A stretch of DNA of 64,000 bases from Cognaticolwellia sediminilitoris (GCA_002104535.1 NBOG01000009.1:1-64000); one strand, 5' to 3'; positions 34,804-43,440 are shown, numbered from the stretch's first letter. Notes: generated from the sequence alone by a model not told the origin. Numbers and translations are program-made.

Positions 34804-36414
34804 CTAAATTTGGTTATCTATGGTTTCTCTTATTTGCTTTAGAGTCGTTTCCTTTATAAGGTTCCCATCTTCAAAAACAACCTCTAATAATCCTTGAGAT
34901 TCCTCTTCCTCAGTTACATCATCAAATAAAGTCAATTCACCGTTCACTAGTTCAATTTTTAATAAACCCTTAGCTGATTTTTTCTTAGTATCAGTTTTTG
35001 GGTCTTTGAAAATAGCGACACGTTCACCATTTTTAACAACACTGGTAGCTTTTACTGCTGAGCCGTGAGTATCGCGTGTAACATATTGGTAGCTATAAGA
35101 ACCAATACCTAAAACAACTTTTGAAGAGAAGCCTTTATCCATCAACCGTTGTAATATCTGACGTTGGCGTTTAAGGGTTATCGCGTCACCATAAATTGCG
35201 CCAATATGATCATCAAGTAATTTGAAACCCTTACTGGTTGTTGTTCCACCAAAGGTATCCCATAAACATTCAATAAGTCCTTTAACTTCACAGAAAATTA
35301 GTGGAGTACTTTGCTCACCGTCAATACCGTTATTTTCGAAACCATAGTATTCACCATTCCAGCGATATGCTTCATATCCATTTTCTATTACATCTTTTTC
35401 TGCATCAATTTGAGTTTGGAATAACTCACTGTACTCAGAAACAGGAGAAACTTTATATCCTGTTAATATTTTTACCGGATCTCCAGAGTCTGGACGAATT
35501 ACTAACGTACCATCACGAGCCATTATTTCGTCTTTAAGCTGGGGAAGATAATCAGTTACTAAGGTCCAAAAATCCCAAGTATCAGATACAACACTTAATA
35601 TTCCAGTAGGAGATTGTTCTTTCATCAAATATTTAAAAAACTCTATCTCACCTTCCATTATCCAAGAGCAAGTAACAGAGTGCTCAGTAGCATCTACAGA
35701 GCAACCTACAAGCTCATTATCCACATTTGCACCATAATATTTCTCAGCAAATAAGACTGCCGGTATGGTATCTGTACCTACAAGCCCTGAAGCTAAGTGG
35801 CCAAAGCCACTCATTGCAGCAGCGTGTTTACCAAACATACCTCTAAAGCTAAAGTCATGCCCTTGAAAAGGTACAAAATCTAATGGAAGTCCCGTTTTAT
35901 TAGCAAATTCTTTGAATACTTTTAAGTAAGCAACCGAGGTAGTAGCACTTGTTTGAATTGGCCAGTTCTCACAACTTAGAACCGTTTCAATCATATTCGT
36001 TAACCACTGAAAGCCTTCTTTAGTATTAACAATTGTTATTGGTGGAACTAAGTAAGGTACAAGCGTTCCCTCTGGCAATGCTTTTACCCTTAACGGTAGA
36101 TAGCCTAAATCATGCAAATCTTCTAAGTATTTTACGTTTACAGGGTAGCCCAACATCGCGCTCAGAATACGTTTGTGATTTGCAACAGCAGATGCTTTAT
36201 CAACTTTAAAGAACTCAGCCCACTCCTCTTGTAAGTAGCTTTTAATAAAATATTGAAGACCAACGAATGCAACTTTATCACTATTTTCAACATTGCTTAA
36301 TCTGCCACTTCTTGATGTGAAGTTAGCGTAAACTTCGGTTACATCAGGGTGATAAGCGCGGCTGTGGAATTCTTTATAAACATCTTTTTGCATACTTGCA
36401 GCGGTAATAGTCAT
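34804..36414 (-). CDS. nadV: nicotinamide phosphoribosyltransferase
   Basis: A 536-residue NAMPT that joins nicotinamide and PRPP to give NMN, the salvage route to NAD. Family landmarks are 'FVPFQGHDFSFRG' (residues 181-192, nicotinamide pocket), 'GHLASGLVGTDTIPAV', 'ATEHSVTCSW' with the catalytic His, and 'VIRPDSGDPVKIL' for PRPP binding. The start at 36414 is preferred over an upstream in-frame ATG at 36513 because AAGGAAA precedes it and because the longer form would overlap prs. It lies ten bases after prs, which makes the PRPP it needs. No NMN adenylyltransferase is adjacent. Confidence 0.94.
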   Translation of the reverse strand: MTITAASMQKDVYKEFHSRAYHPDVTEVYANFTSRSGRLSNVENSDKVAFVGLQYFIKSYLQEEWAEFFKVDKASAVANHKRILSAMLGYPVNVKYLEDLHDLGYLPLRVKALPEGTLVPYLVPPITIVNTKEGFQWLTNMIETVLSCENWPIQTSATTSVAYLKVFKEFANKTGLPLDFVPFQGHDFSFRGMFGKHAAAMSGFGHLASGLVGTDTIPAVLFAEKYYGANVDNELVGCSVDATEHSVTCSWIMEGEIEFFKYLMKEQSPTGILSVVSDTWDFWTLVTDYLPQLKDEIMARDGTLVIRPDSGDPVKILTGYKVSPVSEYSELFQTQIDAEKDVIENGYEAYRWNGEYYGFENNGIDGEQSTPLIFCEVKGLIECLWDTFGGTTTSKGFKLLDDHIGAIYGDAITLKRQRQILQRLMDKGFSSKVVLGIGSYSYQYVTRDTHGSAVKATSVVKNGERVAIFKDPKTDTKKKSAKGLLKIELVNGELTLFDDVTEEEESQGLLEVVFEDGNLIKETTLKQIRETIDNQI

Positions 36415-36424
36415 GGCAGTTTCC

Positions 36425-37279
36425 TTACATTTCAATAATTTGTAGTTTGATTTTATTGTTCGTACTAAATTCTTCAGCGGCTCTAAATGAATCAGTTGTA
36501 TAGATAGCGTCAATTAGCCCTTCAAATACCTCTAATCCTTTTGAGAAAATACCATGAGTGATAAACAGTGATACTTCCACAGCACCTTTTTTTCTTAGTA
36601 CTTTGGCTAATTCGATAAATGTCCGGCCTCCGTCACAAATATCATCAGCAATAAGTACTTTCTTTCCTTCAACATCACCAAGAATTTCAGTTTTAATGAT
36701 TTCACCTGTTTTCAAGTTTCTCATTTTTTGTGCTTGAATAACTTCAGGCTCACCGTTAAAGGTCTCAGCAATTTTAATTGTTTTTTTGCTAGCACCAGCA
36801 TCTGGTGAAATCAATGTAAGCTCGCCTTTAGATAAGCGCTGACTTAATTCATCGCAACGCTCAAGCAGGTTAATTTGCGGTACGTTTACGACTCTATTTA
36901 ATAATGCTGGTGATACTTCACTATGCGCATCCCAAATAGTTACTTTGGCAAAGCCTAAGTTGTTTATAAAATTTGCCATAACTGCGGCACCTAGCGCCTC
37001 ACCTTCAACACATACTCTGTCTTGTCGTGCATAGGGGAAATAAGGAATAACTAATTCAATAGGAGTAGCTTCATTTGAAAGCCTTTTTAGCGCATCAACT
37101 GCAACCAGTAGCTTAATTAGTTTTGATGAATCGGTAAGGCGTTCAAATATTTCAATCTTTACCGTAGTTGCAAAGTCCATTGGATTAAAACGAATGTGCT
37201 CTTCTCCACCAGAAAAAGTAAAACTGTCAAAGTCGATAAGTGTTTTCTTTCCTGTTGATTCATGGCTAAATATTTTCAT
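36425..37279 (-). CDS. prs: ribose-phosphate pyrophosphokinase, short form
   Basis: A 284-residue PRPP synthetase (ribose 5-phosphate plus ATP gives PRPP plus AMP). 'IPYFPYARQDRV' is the ATP-binding flexible loop. The PRPP site is 'VLIADDICDGGRTF'. 'LISPDAGASKK' is also conserved. It is about 30 residues shorter than housekeeping Prs (315) and diverged at both ends, like the Prs that accompanies NadV in vibriophages and plasmids. A separate housekeeping prs is expected elsewhere. The ATG at 37279 has AAGGAAG upstream; the in-frame ATG at 37339 lies beyond the operator. Two predicted NrtR operators flank its promoter. Confidence 0.93.
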   Translation of the reverse strand: MKIFSHESTGKKTLIDFDSFTFSGGEEHIRFNPMDFATTVKIEIFERLTDSSKLIKLLVAVDALKRLSNEATPIELVIPYFPYARQDRVCVEGEALGAAVMANFINNLGFAKVTIWDAHSEVSPALLNRVVNVPQINLLERCDELSQRLSKGELTLISPDAGASKKTIKIAETFNGEPEVIQAQKMRNLKTGEIIKTEILGDVEGKKVLIADDICDGGRTFIELAKVLRKKGAVEVSLFITHGIFSKGLEVFEGLIDAIYTTDSFRAAEEFSTNNKIKLQIIEM

Positions 37280-37297
37280 TGTTACTTCCTTTTTATT

Positions 37298-37320
37298 AAT
37301 TGTGTCACTAAGACACAATT
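37298..37320. promoter_or_regulatory. predicted NrtR operator 1 (prs-nadV)
   Basis: Perfect nine-base inverted repeat AATTGTGTC (37298-37306) and GACACAATT (37312-37320) with a five-base spacer. It lies between the prs promoter and start codon, where a bound repressor would block transcription. It is the best match in the set of five. Confidence 0.75.
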
Positions 37321-37349
37321 GATTTAGCAAAGAGTTCATATGTGGTCAA
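37321..37349 (-). promoter_or_regulatory. candidate prs-nadV promoter
   Basis: On the minus strand a -35 box TTGACC (37349 to 37344) is followed after 17 bases by TAAATC (37326 to 37321), a weak -10. It sits exactly between operators 1 and 2. Confidence 0.5.
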
Positions 37350-37354
37350 GCTCT

Positions 37355-37375
37355 TTTGTGTCACAATGACATAAA
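37355..37375. promoter_or_regulatory. predicted NrtR operator 2 (prs-nadV)
   Basis: TTTGTGTC (37355-37362) and GACATAAA (37368-37375) with a five-base spacer; one mismatch in eight pairs. It lies just upstream of the -35 box of prs, 56 bases from operator 1 centre to centre. Confidence 0.65.
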
Positions 37376-37438
37376 GTTTTATTTTTGATTACTAAAGAGT
37401 GTAACAGCTAAAATAACCTACTGATATAGCAAGAAAAG

Positions 37439-38365
37439 CTAGTGAGGAGTGACTAAATTTCCAACACGACTACTTATAGATATATTGGCAATAGTCCCTG
37501 CATTAAACTCAAGAGAGTCTTGCTCTATACCATCAGAAAAAATAACACCGTTCTCTGCCATTTTTGAAGACATGCTGAATTTTGAATGATTAGTTATTTT
37601 GCCAAAAATCTTTTCACACTGTGTATTAGTTGACGGGAATGGCTCTCTAACCGAATAGTAAAGAAATTCACTATCCCAAGAAAATCCATTCTTTAGGTGA
37701 TGGTTAACAGGTTCATCTACAATACCACTAGCGCCTGTAATTATGCTTCGAAACCAACCAGTAGAGCCTAAGCCTGTGCTAATAATTACACCACTAGAAC
37801 TTTGCTCTTCCTGGTGATTATCGACCGTTAACAAATACCTAGCGGACGTGTGGCTTTTAGGGCCAATGAAGAGATCGTTTACTGCTAAAAGAGTTTGACC
37901 AATGTTAGTGTTAACTTCAGCCATTGCAATTGATTTTGAATTGATTGAATGACTTAACGTCTGTAAAAACACTTCTTCAAGTTCATCACCTAAGAAGGGT
38001 AAAAGCTGGCCATCATAAAGCGATGGAATAGGATTAACCGCTATAACAGGCTGTCCATCAAGATATTTAAGCGTATTAGCCACTAAACCATCTTGACCAA
38101 TGACTACTACCACATCATCTGGAGAGAATAGGTAAGTTGAAAGTACACTTCTTTCTAACTGTTGAACCCTACCTACCGTTTTCAAAAAGCTAATAGCCTT
38201 GGTTACTGAGTTTGAATATTGCCTACTTTCTACTTCGTAGTCACTAAACGACTCACCTAAATGTTCAAGGTAAAACTTAGCCTGCCCAAGGGTGCAGTAT
38301 TTTTCCTTTAACTCCAGCATTCTCGTTTTTCTTGTGACAACTACTATTTTTCTATCAGTGAGCAT
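37439..38365 (-). CDS. divergent NAD-kinase-like protein
   Basis: A 308-residue protein with the NAD kinase fold signs. The GGDG motif appears as GQDG (90-93) in 'VVVIGQDGLVANTL'. The NE/D motif appears as 'AVNDLFIG' (161-168). The glycine-rich loop is 'STGLGSTGWFRS' (196-207). The key Asp of GGDG is kept but the rest is diverged, so the enzyme may phosphorylate NAD or a related diphosphate, or only bind it. It starts with ATG and AAAGGAG 11 bases after the SPFH gene. It shares NrtR-type operators through the SPFH promoter. I found no basis for a more exact name. Confidence 0.75.
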   Translation of the reverse strand: MLTDRKIVVVTRKTRMLELKEKYCTLGQAKFYLEHLGESFSDYEVESRQYSNSVTKAISFLKTVGRVQQLERSVLSTYLFSPDDVVVVIGQDGLVANTLKYLDGQPVIAVNPIPSLYDGQLLPFLGDELEEVFLQTLSHSINSKSIAMAEVNTNIGQTLLAVNDLFIGPKSHTSARYLLTVDNHQEEQSSSGVIISTGLGSTGWFRSIITGASGIVDEPVNHHLKNGFSWDSEFLYYSVREPFPSTNTQCEKIFGKITNHSKFSMSSKMAENGVIFSDGIEQDSLEFNAGTIANISISSRVGNLVTPH

Positions 38366-38376
38366 AATAAGCTCCT

Positions 38377-39384
38377 TTAGGTGTTAGTCAGTGCTGTTAG
38401 TAAATCAGGTGAAATATTCAAATTACCTATTTTGTTATCACCTTGTGTTAAGTTTTCTATTGCTTGTGCAATAAGCTGCTCTGGTGCCATGCCACTCATG
38501 CTCATTACTCTCAATTTATCAGTATCAATATTTTGATAAGCCTGCATTTGTACTTTTATTTTATATGCCTGTGCATCACCACGAGCTTTTTCATTGACTG
38601 AATTAATGGAGACCAGATCTTTAAGTTGCTTTTCGTCTTCTATTTGGGCCGTGATATCCTCTTGGTTAATTTTAAATTGTTGGATTTTTCTTAACCTCTG
38701 CGCTTCTAAGCGTGATTCTTCAAGATCTTGTTCTTTCTTCTGTATTGCTTTTTCAGTTTCTAATTCAGACTCCTTAACGCTTTTTTCTTGCTCAATACTG
38801 GATAAACGACGAGCGTAAATTGCATTGTCAGCCTCTTTTAATAAGCTCTCTCTAATTTCAGCTTCGAGTGCTTTTCCTGTTTCAGGACTTGGTTTAATTG
38901 ATGTTAATGCAACGTCAGTGATCTCTATACCAAGACTTGTTATAGCTTCAGCACCGTCTAGATCTTTTTTCAAATCAATGGTTAACTCACGTGCACACAC
39001 TAAAGAGTCCTTAAGTGACTTAGATTCAATATGATTTCGCAGCAATACCTGAACAGCACGCTGAACACGTTCATCCATTTTCTTTGGATCTTCTGATGTG
39101 TACTTACCTTTAGTATCAATAGTGAAATTCAGCATTTTTGCCGCTTCATGAGGTTGTTCAATTCGGTAAGTAACTTGTCCTTGAACTGTTAGTTCTTGAA
39201 AGTCAGACGTTTGTAATCTGAAAACAAAAGGCAATTCTTTACTATTACTGGGTATAGCAACCAAAGAAGAACTGGGAGCATAGTAGAAAAAATTCACACC
39301 GACTCCTTCTAACTTAATTTTTCCTTCTTTGAATAACATGAGGTGTGTTGAAGGATCTGCTTTTATATATTTAAATCCAAACAT
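38377..39384 (-). CDS. SPFH/Band 7 domain protein
   Basis: A 335-residue SPFH protein. The domain spans about 20-180 ('LQTSDFQELTVQGQVTYRIEQP', 'SLGIEITDVALTSIKPSPE'). A charged coiled coil follows (about 185-265) and the C-terminus has 'MSGMAPEQLIAQAIENL'. Unlike flotillins and stomatins it has no N-terminal membrane helix, so it is likely cytosolic or peripherally attached. SPFH proteins form large ring or cage oligomers; a scaffold for the neighbouring NAD enzymes is possible but is inference. It is the first gene of a unit with the NAD-kinase-like gene, with AAGGAG before ATG. Confidence 0.85.
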   Translation of the reverse strand: MFGFKYIKADPSTHLMLFKEGKIKLEGVGVNFFYYAPSSSLVAIPSNSKELPFVFRLQTSDFQELTVQGQVTYRIEQPHEAAKMLNFTIDTKGKYTSEDPKKMDERVQRAVQVLLRNHIESKSLKDSLVCARELTIDLKKDLDGAEAITSLGIEITDVALTSIKPSPETGKALEAEIRESLLKEADNAIYARRLSSIEQEKSVKESELETEKAIQKKEQDLEESRLEAQRLRKIQQFKINQEDITAQIEDEKQLKDLVSINSVNEKARGDAQAYKIKVQMQAYQNIDTDKLRVMSMSGMAPEQLIAQAIENLTQGDNKIGNLNISPDLLTALTNT

Positions 39385-39400
39385 AATAATCTCCTTTTAT

Positions 39401-39423
39401 AAATGTGTCACAGCGACACAATA
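39401..39423. promoter_or_regulatory. predicted NrtR operator 3 (SPFH operon)
   Basis: AAATGTGTC (39401-39409) and GACACAATA (39415-39423) with a five-base spacer. It lies between the SPFH promoter and its ribosome site. Confidence 0.7.
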
Positions 39424-39426
39424 TTG

Positions 39427-39455
39427 AATATGTCTCAAAGACATTAAGTTGTCAA
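39427..39455 (-). promoter_or_regulatory. SPFH operon promoter with embedded NrtR operator 4
   Basis: On the minus strand a perfect -35 TTGACA (39455 to 39450) and a -10 CATATT (39432 to 39427) are spaced by 17 bases. The operator palindrome AATATGTC (39427-39434) and GACATTA (39440-39446), spacer five, lies between and over the boxes, so a bound protein would exclude RNA polymerase. Confidence 0.7.
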
Positions 39456-39490
39456 GTATTTTTATCATTTAATTTTATGAACTGTTCTTG

Positions 39491-39536
39491 TTGATCTAAA
39501 AGAGAAATTGATTTAATGTGTCATTAAGACATAAAG
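39491..39536 (+). promoter_or_regulatory. nrtR promoter region with NrtR operator 5
   Basis: The palindrome TTAATGTGTC (39513-39522) and GACATAAAG (39528-39536) ends ten bases before the regulator start codon. A weak promoter TTGATC (39491-39496), 17 bases, TAATGT (39514-39519) overlaps it. No ribosome site is visible in front of the start, so translation may be leaderless or weak. The arrangement suggests self-repression. Confidence 0.6.
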
Positions 39537-39546
39537 TTTACTTTGA

Positions 39547-40254
39547 ATGAGCACAATGACAAACTCTTACGATATTAATGAATTTAAGAACCCCCTATTT
39601 ACTGTTGATAGCGTGCTATTTACCGTAAAAGAGGATGCTTTAAAAGTTCTGTTGGTTAAGCGAGCAAATGAGCCGTTTATCGGTAGTTGGGGTCTTCCAG
39701 GTGGTTTTGTTGATGTTGACTCAGATACCACAACGGATGTAACTGCGTTAAGAAAGCTGGAAGAAAAAACGAGTGTTGCACCTCAATATCTAGAACAGCT
39801 ACAAGCCTTTTCTGGTATTGACCGTGACCCTAGAGGGTTTAGTGTAACCTTGGTTTACTTTGCCTTAATAGCAGCACAAGAAGTCTCATCACACATAGAA
39901 ACCATTGATGACGTTCAATGGATCGATATTGATAAAATAGACAGTTTATCAATTGCCTTTGATCACAAGGTTATTATTGAACAAGCCAAAGAACGTCTTC
40001 AGCAAAAAGCTCTTTATTCAATGGTGCCTGTGTATTGTTTACCTGAATATTTTACTGTGGGCCAGCTAAAGTCTGTTATTGAAACTATCATCGGGAAAAC
40101 GATACAACGTAAAAGCTTAATTAGACGTATTGAATCGGCAGACATGTTTGAAACAATCGATGAAAAAGTCAAATCTGGTGGTCGTTTAGCTCAGCAATAC
40201 AAAGTGAAGCCAGGTGTTAATATCGTAAACTTCGAGCGTAATTTAGCTACATAA
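39547..40254 (+). CDS. nrtR: NrtR-type Nudix transcriptional regulator
   Basis: A 235-residue regulator. The N-terminal Nudix domain (about 15-145) has a degenerate Nudix box: after 'LPGGFVDVDSD' the catalytic REUXEE is replaced by 'RKLEEKT' (69-75), so hydrolysis is probably lost while ADP-ribose binding may remain, as known for NrtR proteins. The C-terminal winged helix (about 155-232) has 'YFTVGQLKSVIETIIG' and 'RKSLIRRIESADMFE'. NrtR represses NAD synthesis or salvage genes and releases DNA on binding ADP-ribose. Here it is divergent from SPFH and next to prs-nadV, with predicted sites at each promoter, including its own. Confidence 0.9.
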   Translation: MSTMTNSYDINEFKNPLFTVDSVLFTVKEDALKVLLVKRANEPFIGSWGLPGGFVDVDSDTTTDVTALRKLEEKTSVAPQYLEQLQAFSGIDRDPRGFSVTLVYFALIAAQEVSSHIETIDDVQWIDIDKIDSLSIAFDHKVIIEQAKERLQQKALYSMVPVYCLPEYFTVGQLKSVIETIIGKTIQRKSLIRRIESADMFETIDEKVKSGGRLAQQYKVKPGVNIVNFERNLAT

Positions 40255-40354
40255 ATGCGGTATTCTATAACTCTCAATTAGTTACGCTACCAATCGAAGA
40301 GTTATATTTTCGGTTGAATAGTGAACTCGTTATTAATACAAGTAGCTTATTAAA

Positions 40355-41539
40355 TTAAACCGCTTGCCCACACGCTACGCCGCTGCTCCACGCGAATTGG
40401 AAATTATAGCCGCCCAACCAGCCGGTAACGTCGATTACTTCACCAATGAAATATAAGCCTTTGGCTTTTTTAGCTTCAAAAGTTTTTGAAGACAATTCGT
40501 CGGTATTAACGCCACCTAAAGTAACCTCGGCTGTTCTGTAGCCTTCAGTTCCGTTGGGTTTTATCTGCCATTGATGCAGGTATTGGCCAAGGTAAGTTAC
40601 TTCGTCGTTACTGATTTGGTTAATCGCTTTGTCAGTAATATGCTTTTGTTTAACTAAACCTTCGATAAAACGCTTAGGTAATATTGTTGCTAACATATTT
40701 TTTAGCGATTTTTGTCCGCTAGTTTCACGCCATTCAGCGATTAATGCATCAATAGCTGTTTCTGGCAATAAGTTGATGGTTACTGCTTGGCCTGAACGCC
40801 AAAAAGATGAAATTTGTAAAATCGCTGGGCCAGATAAACCTCGGTGAGTAAACAAAATGTTTTCTTTAAACGTGGTGCCGTCTTCGCTGGTGACTTCAGT
40901 TGGAATACTAATGCCTGATAAGCCGTCAAAACGTTGTTTGTCATGGTCGTGCAAGGTAAAAGGTACTAATGCGGCCATAGTGGGTAAAACATCTAAGCCA
41001 AACTGTTCAGCAATTTTATAGCCGATAGGGCTAGCGCCTAATTTTGGCATGGTTAAACCGCCAGAAGCTATCACTAACGACTCACATTGATAGCTTTCAC
41101 CTGCGGTGACCACTTCATAACCCGTGTCATTTTTATTAACCGAAATGACTTCACTTCGCATGGCAACATTAACGCCTGCCCATTCGCATTCGGTCATCAA
41201 TATATCAACAATGTCTTGCGCGCTATTATCACAAAATAATTGCCCTAAGGTTTTATGGTGATAATTAAGGCCGTGGCGTTCGACAAGTTCGATAAAGTCT
41301 TGCGCGCTATAACGGCTAAGTGCTGATTTGGCGAAATGAGGATTTTGGCATAAGTAGTTTTCAGGCGTGGCGTTTTCATTAGTAAAATTACAACGGCCAC
41401 CGCCAGATATTAATATTTTTCGGCCCGGTTTTTTACCCATATCAACTACGGTAACACTACGACCACGATAGCCAGCGGTTGCTGCGGCCATTAAGCCTGC
41501 GGCACCAGCACCAATAATAACTACATCTGAAAATATCAA
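40355..41539 (-). CDS. yhiN: flavoprotein of the YhiN/HI0933 family
   Basis: A 394-residue FAD-dependent oxidoreductase-like protein. The dinucleotide fold 'VVIIGAGAAGLMAAATAG' (6-23) opens the protein, followed by the family signature 'GRKILISGGGRCNFTNE' (about 39-55). The C-terminus has 'GLYFIGEVIDVTGWLGGYNFQFAWSSG', which binds the flavin. Reaction unknown. The start is TTG at 41539; the family N-terminus fits with no earlier ATG. In E. coli yhiN lies upstream of the rsmJ-prlC-gor region, also seen to the right here. Confidence 0.9.
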   Translation of the reverse strand: MIFSDVVIIGAGAAGLMAAATAGYRGRSVTVVDMGKKPGRKILISGGGRCNFTNENATPENYLCQNPHFAKSALSRYSAQDFIELVERHGLNYHHKTLGQLFCDNSAQDIVDILMTECEWAGVNVAMRSEVISVNKNDTGYEVVTAGESYQCESLVIASGGLTMPKLGASPIGYKIAEQFGLDVLPTMAALVPFTLHDHDKQRFDGLSGISIPTEVTSEDGTTFKENILFTHRGLSGPAILQISSFWRSGQAVTINLLPETAIDALIAEWRETSGQKSLKNMLATILPKRFIEGLVKQKHITDKAINQISNDEVTYLGQYLHQWQIKPNGTEGYRTAEVTLGGVNTDELSSKTFEAKKAKGLYFIGEVIDVTGWLGGYNFQFAWSSGVACGQAV

Positions 41540-41919
41540 CGAAATAACCCAAATTATGCTTAAAGTGTCGGCATTATACGTGAGATAGCACAGTAGGGCG
41601 ATAAGATAAAATCACAGTTGAGATTTTTCAGTTTAAGCCTAGGCGCTTGTGCTTTATACCCAAGTAATTAAGTCAGAAGTTAGGTGCAATATTCACGATG
41701 ACGTTGCTTGATTTTTAGGTCGTTGGTGAATGAAATTAATACAGTTTTGTCAGGAAAGGTAGGGTTAAGTAAGGAAGTGCAAAGATTGTGTAAAGCTTCG
41801 AACTTTATTTTAAAGCCTTGCTCTACAAGGTGCTTTTTCAGCTGTTTTCAGGTGTAAGCACAACTTAGCTGCCAGTAAATTCTGTGCAGTATTGGCAATT
41901 AACTTTATTGGACAAACAT
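41540..41919. other. intergenic region with no recognisable feature
   Basis: About 380 bases between divergent yhiN and the acidic lipoprotein gene. It must contain both promoters. I see no reading frame, RNA, repeat or operator that I can support. Confidence 0.4.
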
Positions 41920-43440
41920 ATGCGCTTTAATCCCAACCTCATAACAAAATTTTCATCTACCAAGGTGCTGATACTTTCATCAGTGTTAGTACTTACTGCT
42001 TGTGGAGGAGGCAGTGATAGTAGTACTACCGGTTTTGTGAAGTTTTACAATGGCTCGAAAAATGCGCCGGATATTATTCTGACCCTAGATGAAGATCTTG
42101 AATCAGATGATGACGATGATACCGATAATTATGAAGTTAGCTTTAATGGTGTTGGTTACACTGAAGCGTTAAGTAAATTTGAAGTAGATACCAACAGTTA
42201 TTTTTATGAAATGGGTTGGCAAGATGAAGACAGTAGCGACAGAGACGATCTAGAGTTAGTTGCTCAAGGACAAATTACAGTCACTGCAGACACGATTCAA
42301 CTATTGGTATTATCTGATGATATTACTACTCCACAAGTTGAAACCTACAATATTGAAGTGTTAGAGGATGAAGAAGACGAAGATAATGACTTATTTAACC
42401 TACGAGTGTTGAATCTACATCCTGACTCAGCTGGCGTTGACTTTTACATGTCAGAGTCAGACGAGACCTTTAATGAAGCAACGCTAGTAGGGCAATTTAA
42501 CTACAGGCAGTTATCAGATAATCAAAAGTTTGATCAAGACGAATATATTTTTTACATCACTAAATCTGGCACGCAAGAGGTATTATTTACTTCACAAGAT
42601 ATAGATTACGCCTACCCAACTCAGTACGTCATGATTGTTCGGGAAAATAGCGGCTCGGGTACTTCGCCTTATGCCTTAGATAGAATGTCTAATTCATCAA
42701 TAACTGAGTATTTAGACACGGATTCTGAAGCACAGTTTAGAGCCTATAATGCGATTAGAGAACACGAATTATTGCCAAATTATACTGGTAGCTTTGATAT
42801 TTATATTAACGGTGTTGACGACGAAGCTGAGATTTCAGGACTTGAAATGGGCAGTTACAGTGAAACTAAAATTCAGAATAAGGGTGATTATAGTTTAGAT
42901 TTAGTGATTCCTGATACTTCAGAGCGTTTGTTAAGTAATCATTTATTAAGCTTGGCTGAAAACTCTAATAAAACCGTTTTCTTTTATTTAGATGAAGAAG
43001 CTGTTGATTTAGATGGCGACGGTGATGTGGATGAAAACAATGACGGTATTGTTGATGAAATCGAAGTTACTATTAAGTCGCTTGTGGTCGCGAATAGCAC
43101 TAGAGAAAGTATTTACGATCATAAAATTACCATGATTGATTTAGTTGATAGTGAAGACTTTAATTTTGTGAAATTCTATTTCGTTCGTAGTGATGAAACC
43201 ATAGAAACTGCCTTGTATAACCGAAGTGCTGTTTATACTCAGCCAGAGTCTATTTACTTACAAAACAATACTTATCAGGTTTTTGCTATTGCTGAAGTGG
43301 ACAGTAGTGAGATTATTTTATCAAACGTTGAAATGACACTGGATGAAGATTCAGATGAGCTATTTTTAATTGTTGAAGCTGATATCAATTCACCAACAGG
43401 CTATCGTATTGAAATGCTCAAGCAGACTGAAGATCAGTAA
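41920..43440 (+). CDS. acidic lipoprotein, possibly DUF4397-like repeats
   Basis: A 506-residue lipoprotein with lipobox LTAC and C28 as the lipidated residue, followed by a GGGSDSS linker. The mature part is very acidic (stretches such as 'EDLESDDDDDTD' and 'DLDGDGDVDENNDG', the latter like calcium-binding loops). It consists of beta-rich repeats of about 110-130 residues with the recurring 'VKFYN', 'LRVLNLHPDSAGVDFYM' and 'FRAYNAI...FDIYINGV' pattern seen in DUF4397-type surface proteins. It is probably on the outer membrane surface. The ATG at 41920 is chosen to place the signal at the N-terminus; a GTG at 41884 is in frame. Confidence 0.72.
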   Translation: MRFNPNLITKFSSTKVLILSSVLVLTACGGGSDSSTTGFVKFYNGSKNAPDIILTLDEDLESDDDDDTDNYEVSFNGVGYTEALSKFEVDTNSYFYEMGWQDEDSSDRDDLELVAQGQITVTADTIQLLVLSDDITTPQVETYNIEVLEDEEDEDNDLFNLRVLNLHPDSAGVDFYMSESDETFNEATLVGQFNYRQLSDNQKFDQDEYIFYITKSGTQEVLFTSQDIDYAYPTQYVMIVRENSGSGTSPYALDRMSNSSITEYLDTDSEAQFRAYNAIREHELLPNYTGSFDIYINGVDDEAEISGLEMGSYSETKIQNKGDYSLDLVIPDTSERLLSNHLLSLAENSNKTVFFYLDEEAVDLDGDGDVDENNDGIVDEIEVTIKSLVVANSTRESIYDHKITMIDLVDSEDFNFVKFYFVRSDETIETALYNRSAVYTQPESIYLQNNTYQVFAIAEVDSSEIILSNVEMTLDEDSDELFLIVEADINSPTGYRIEMLKQTEDQ

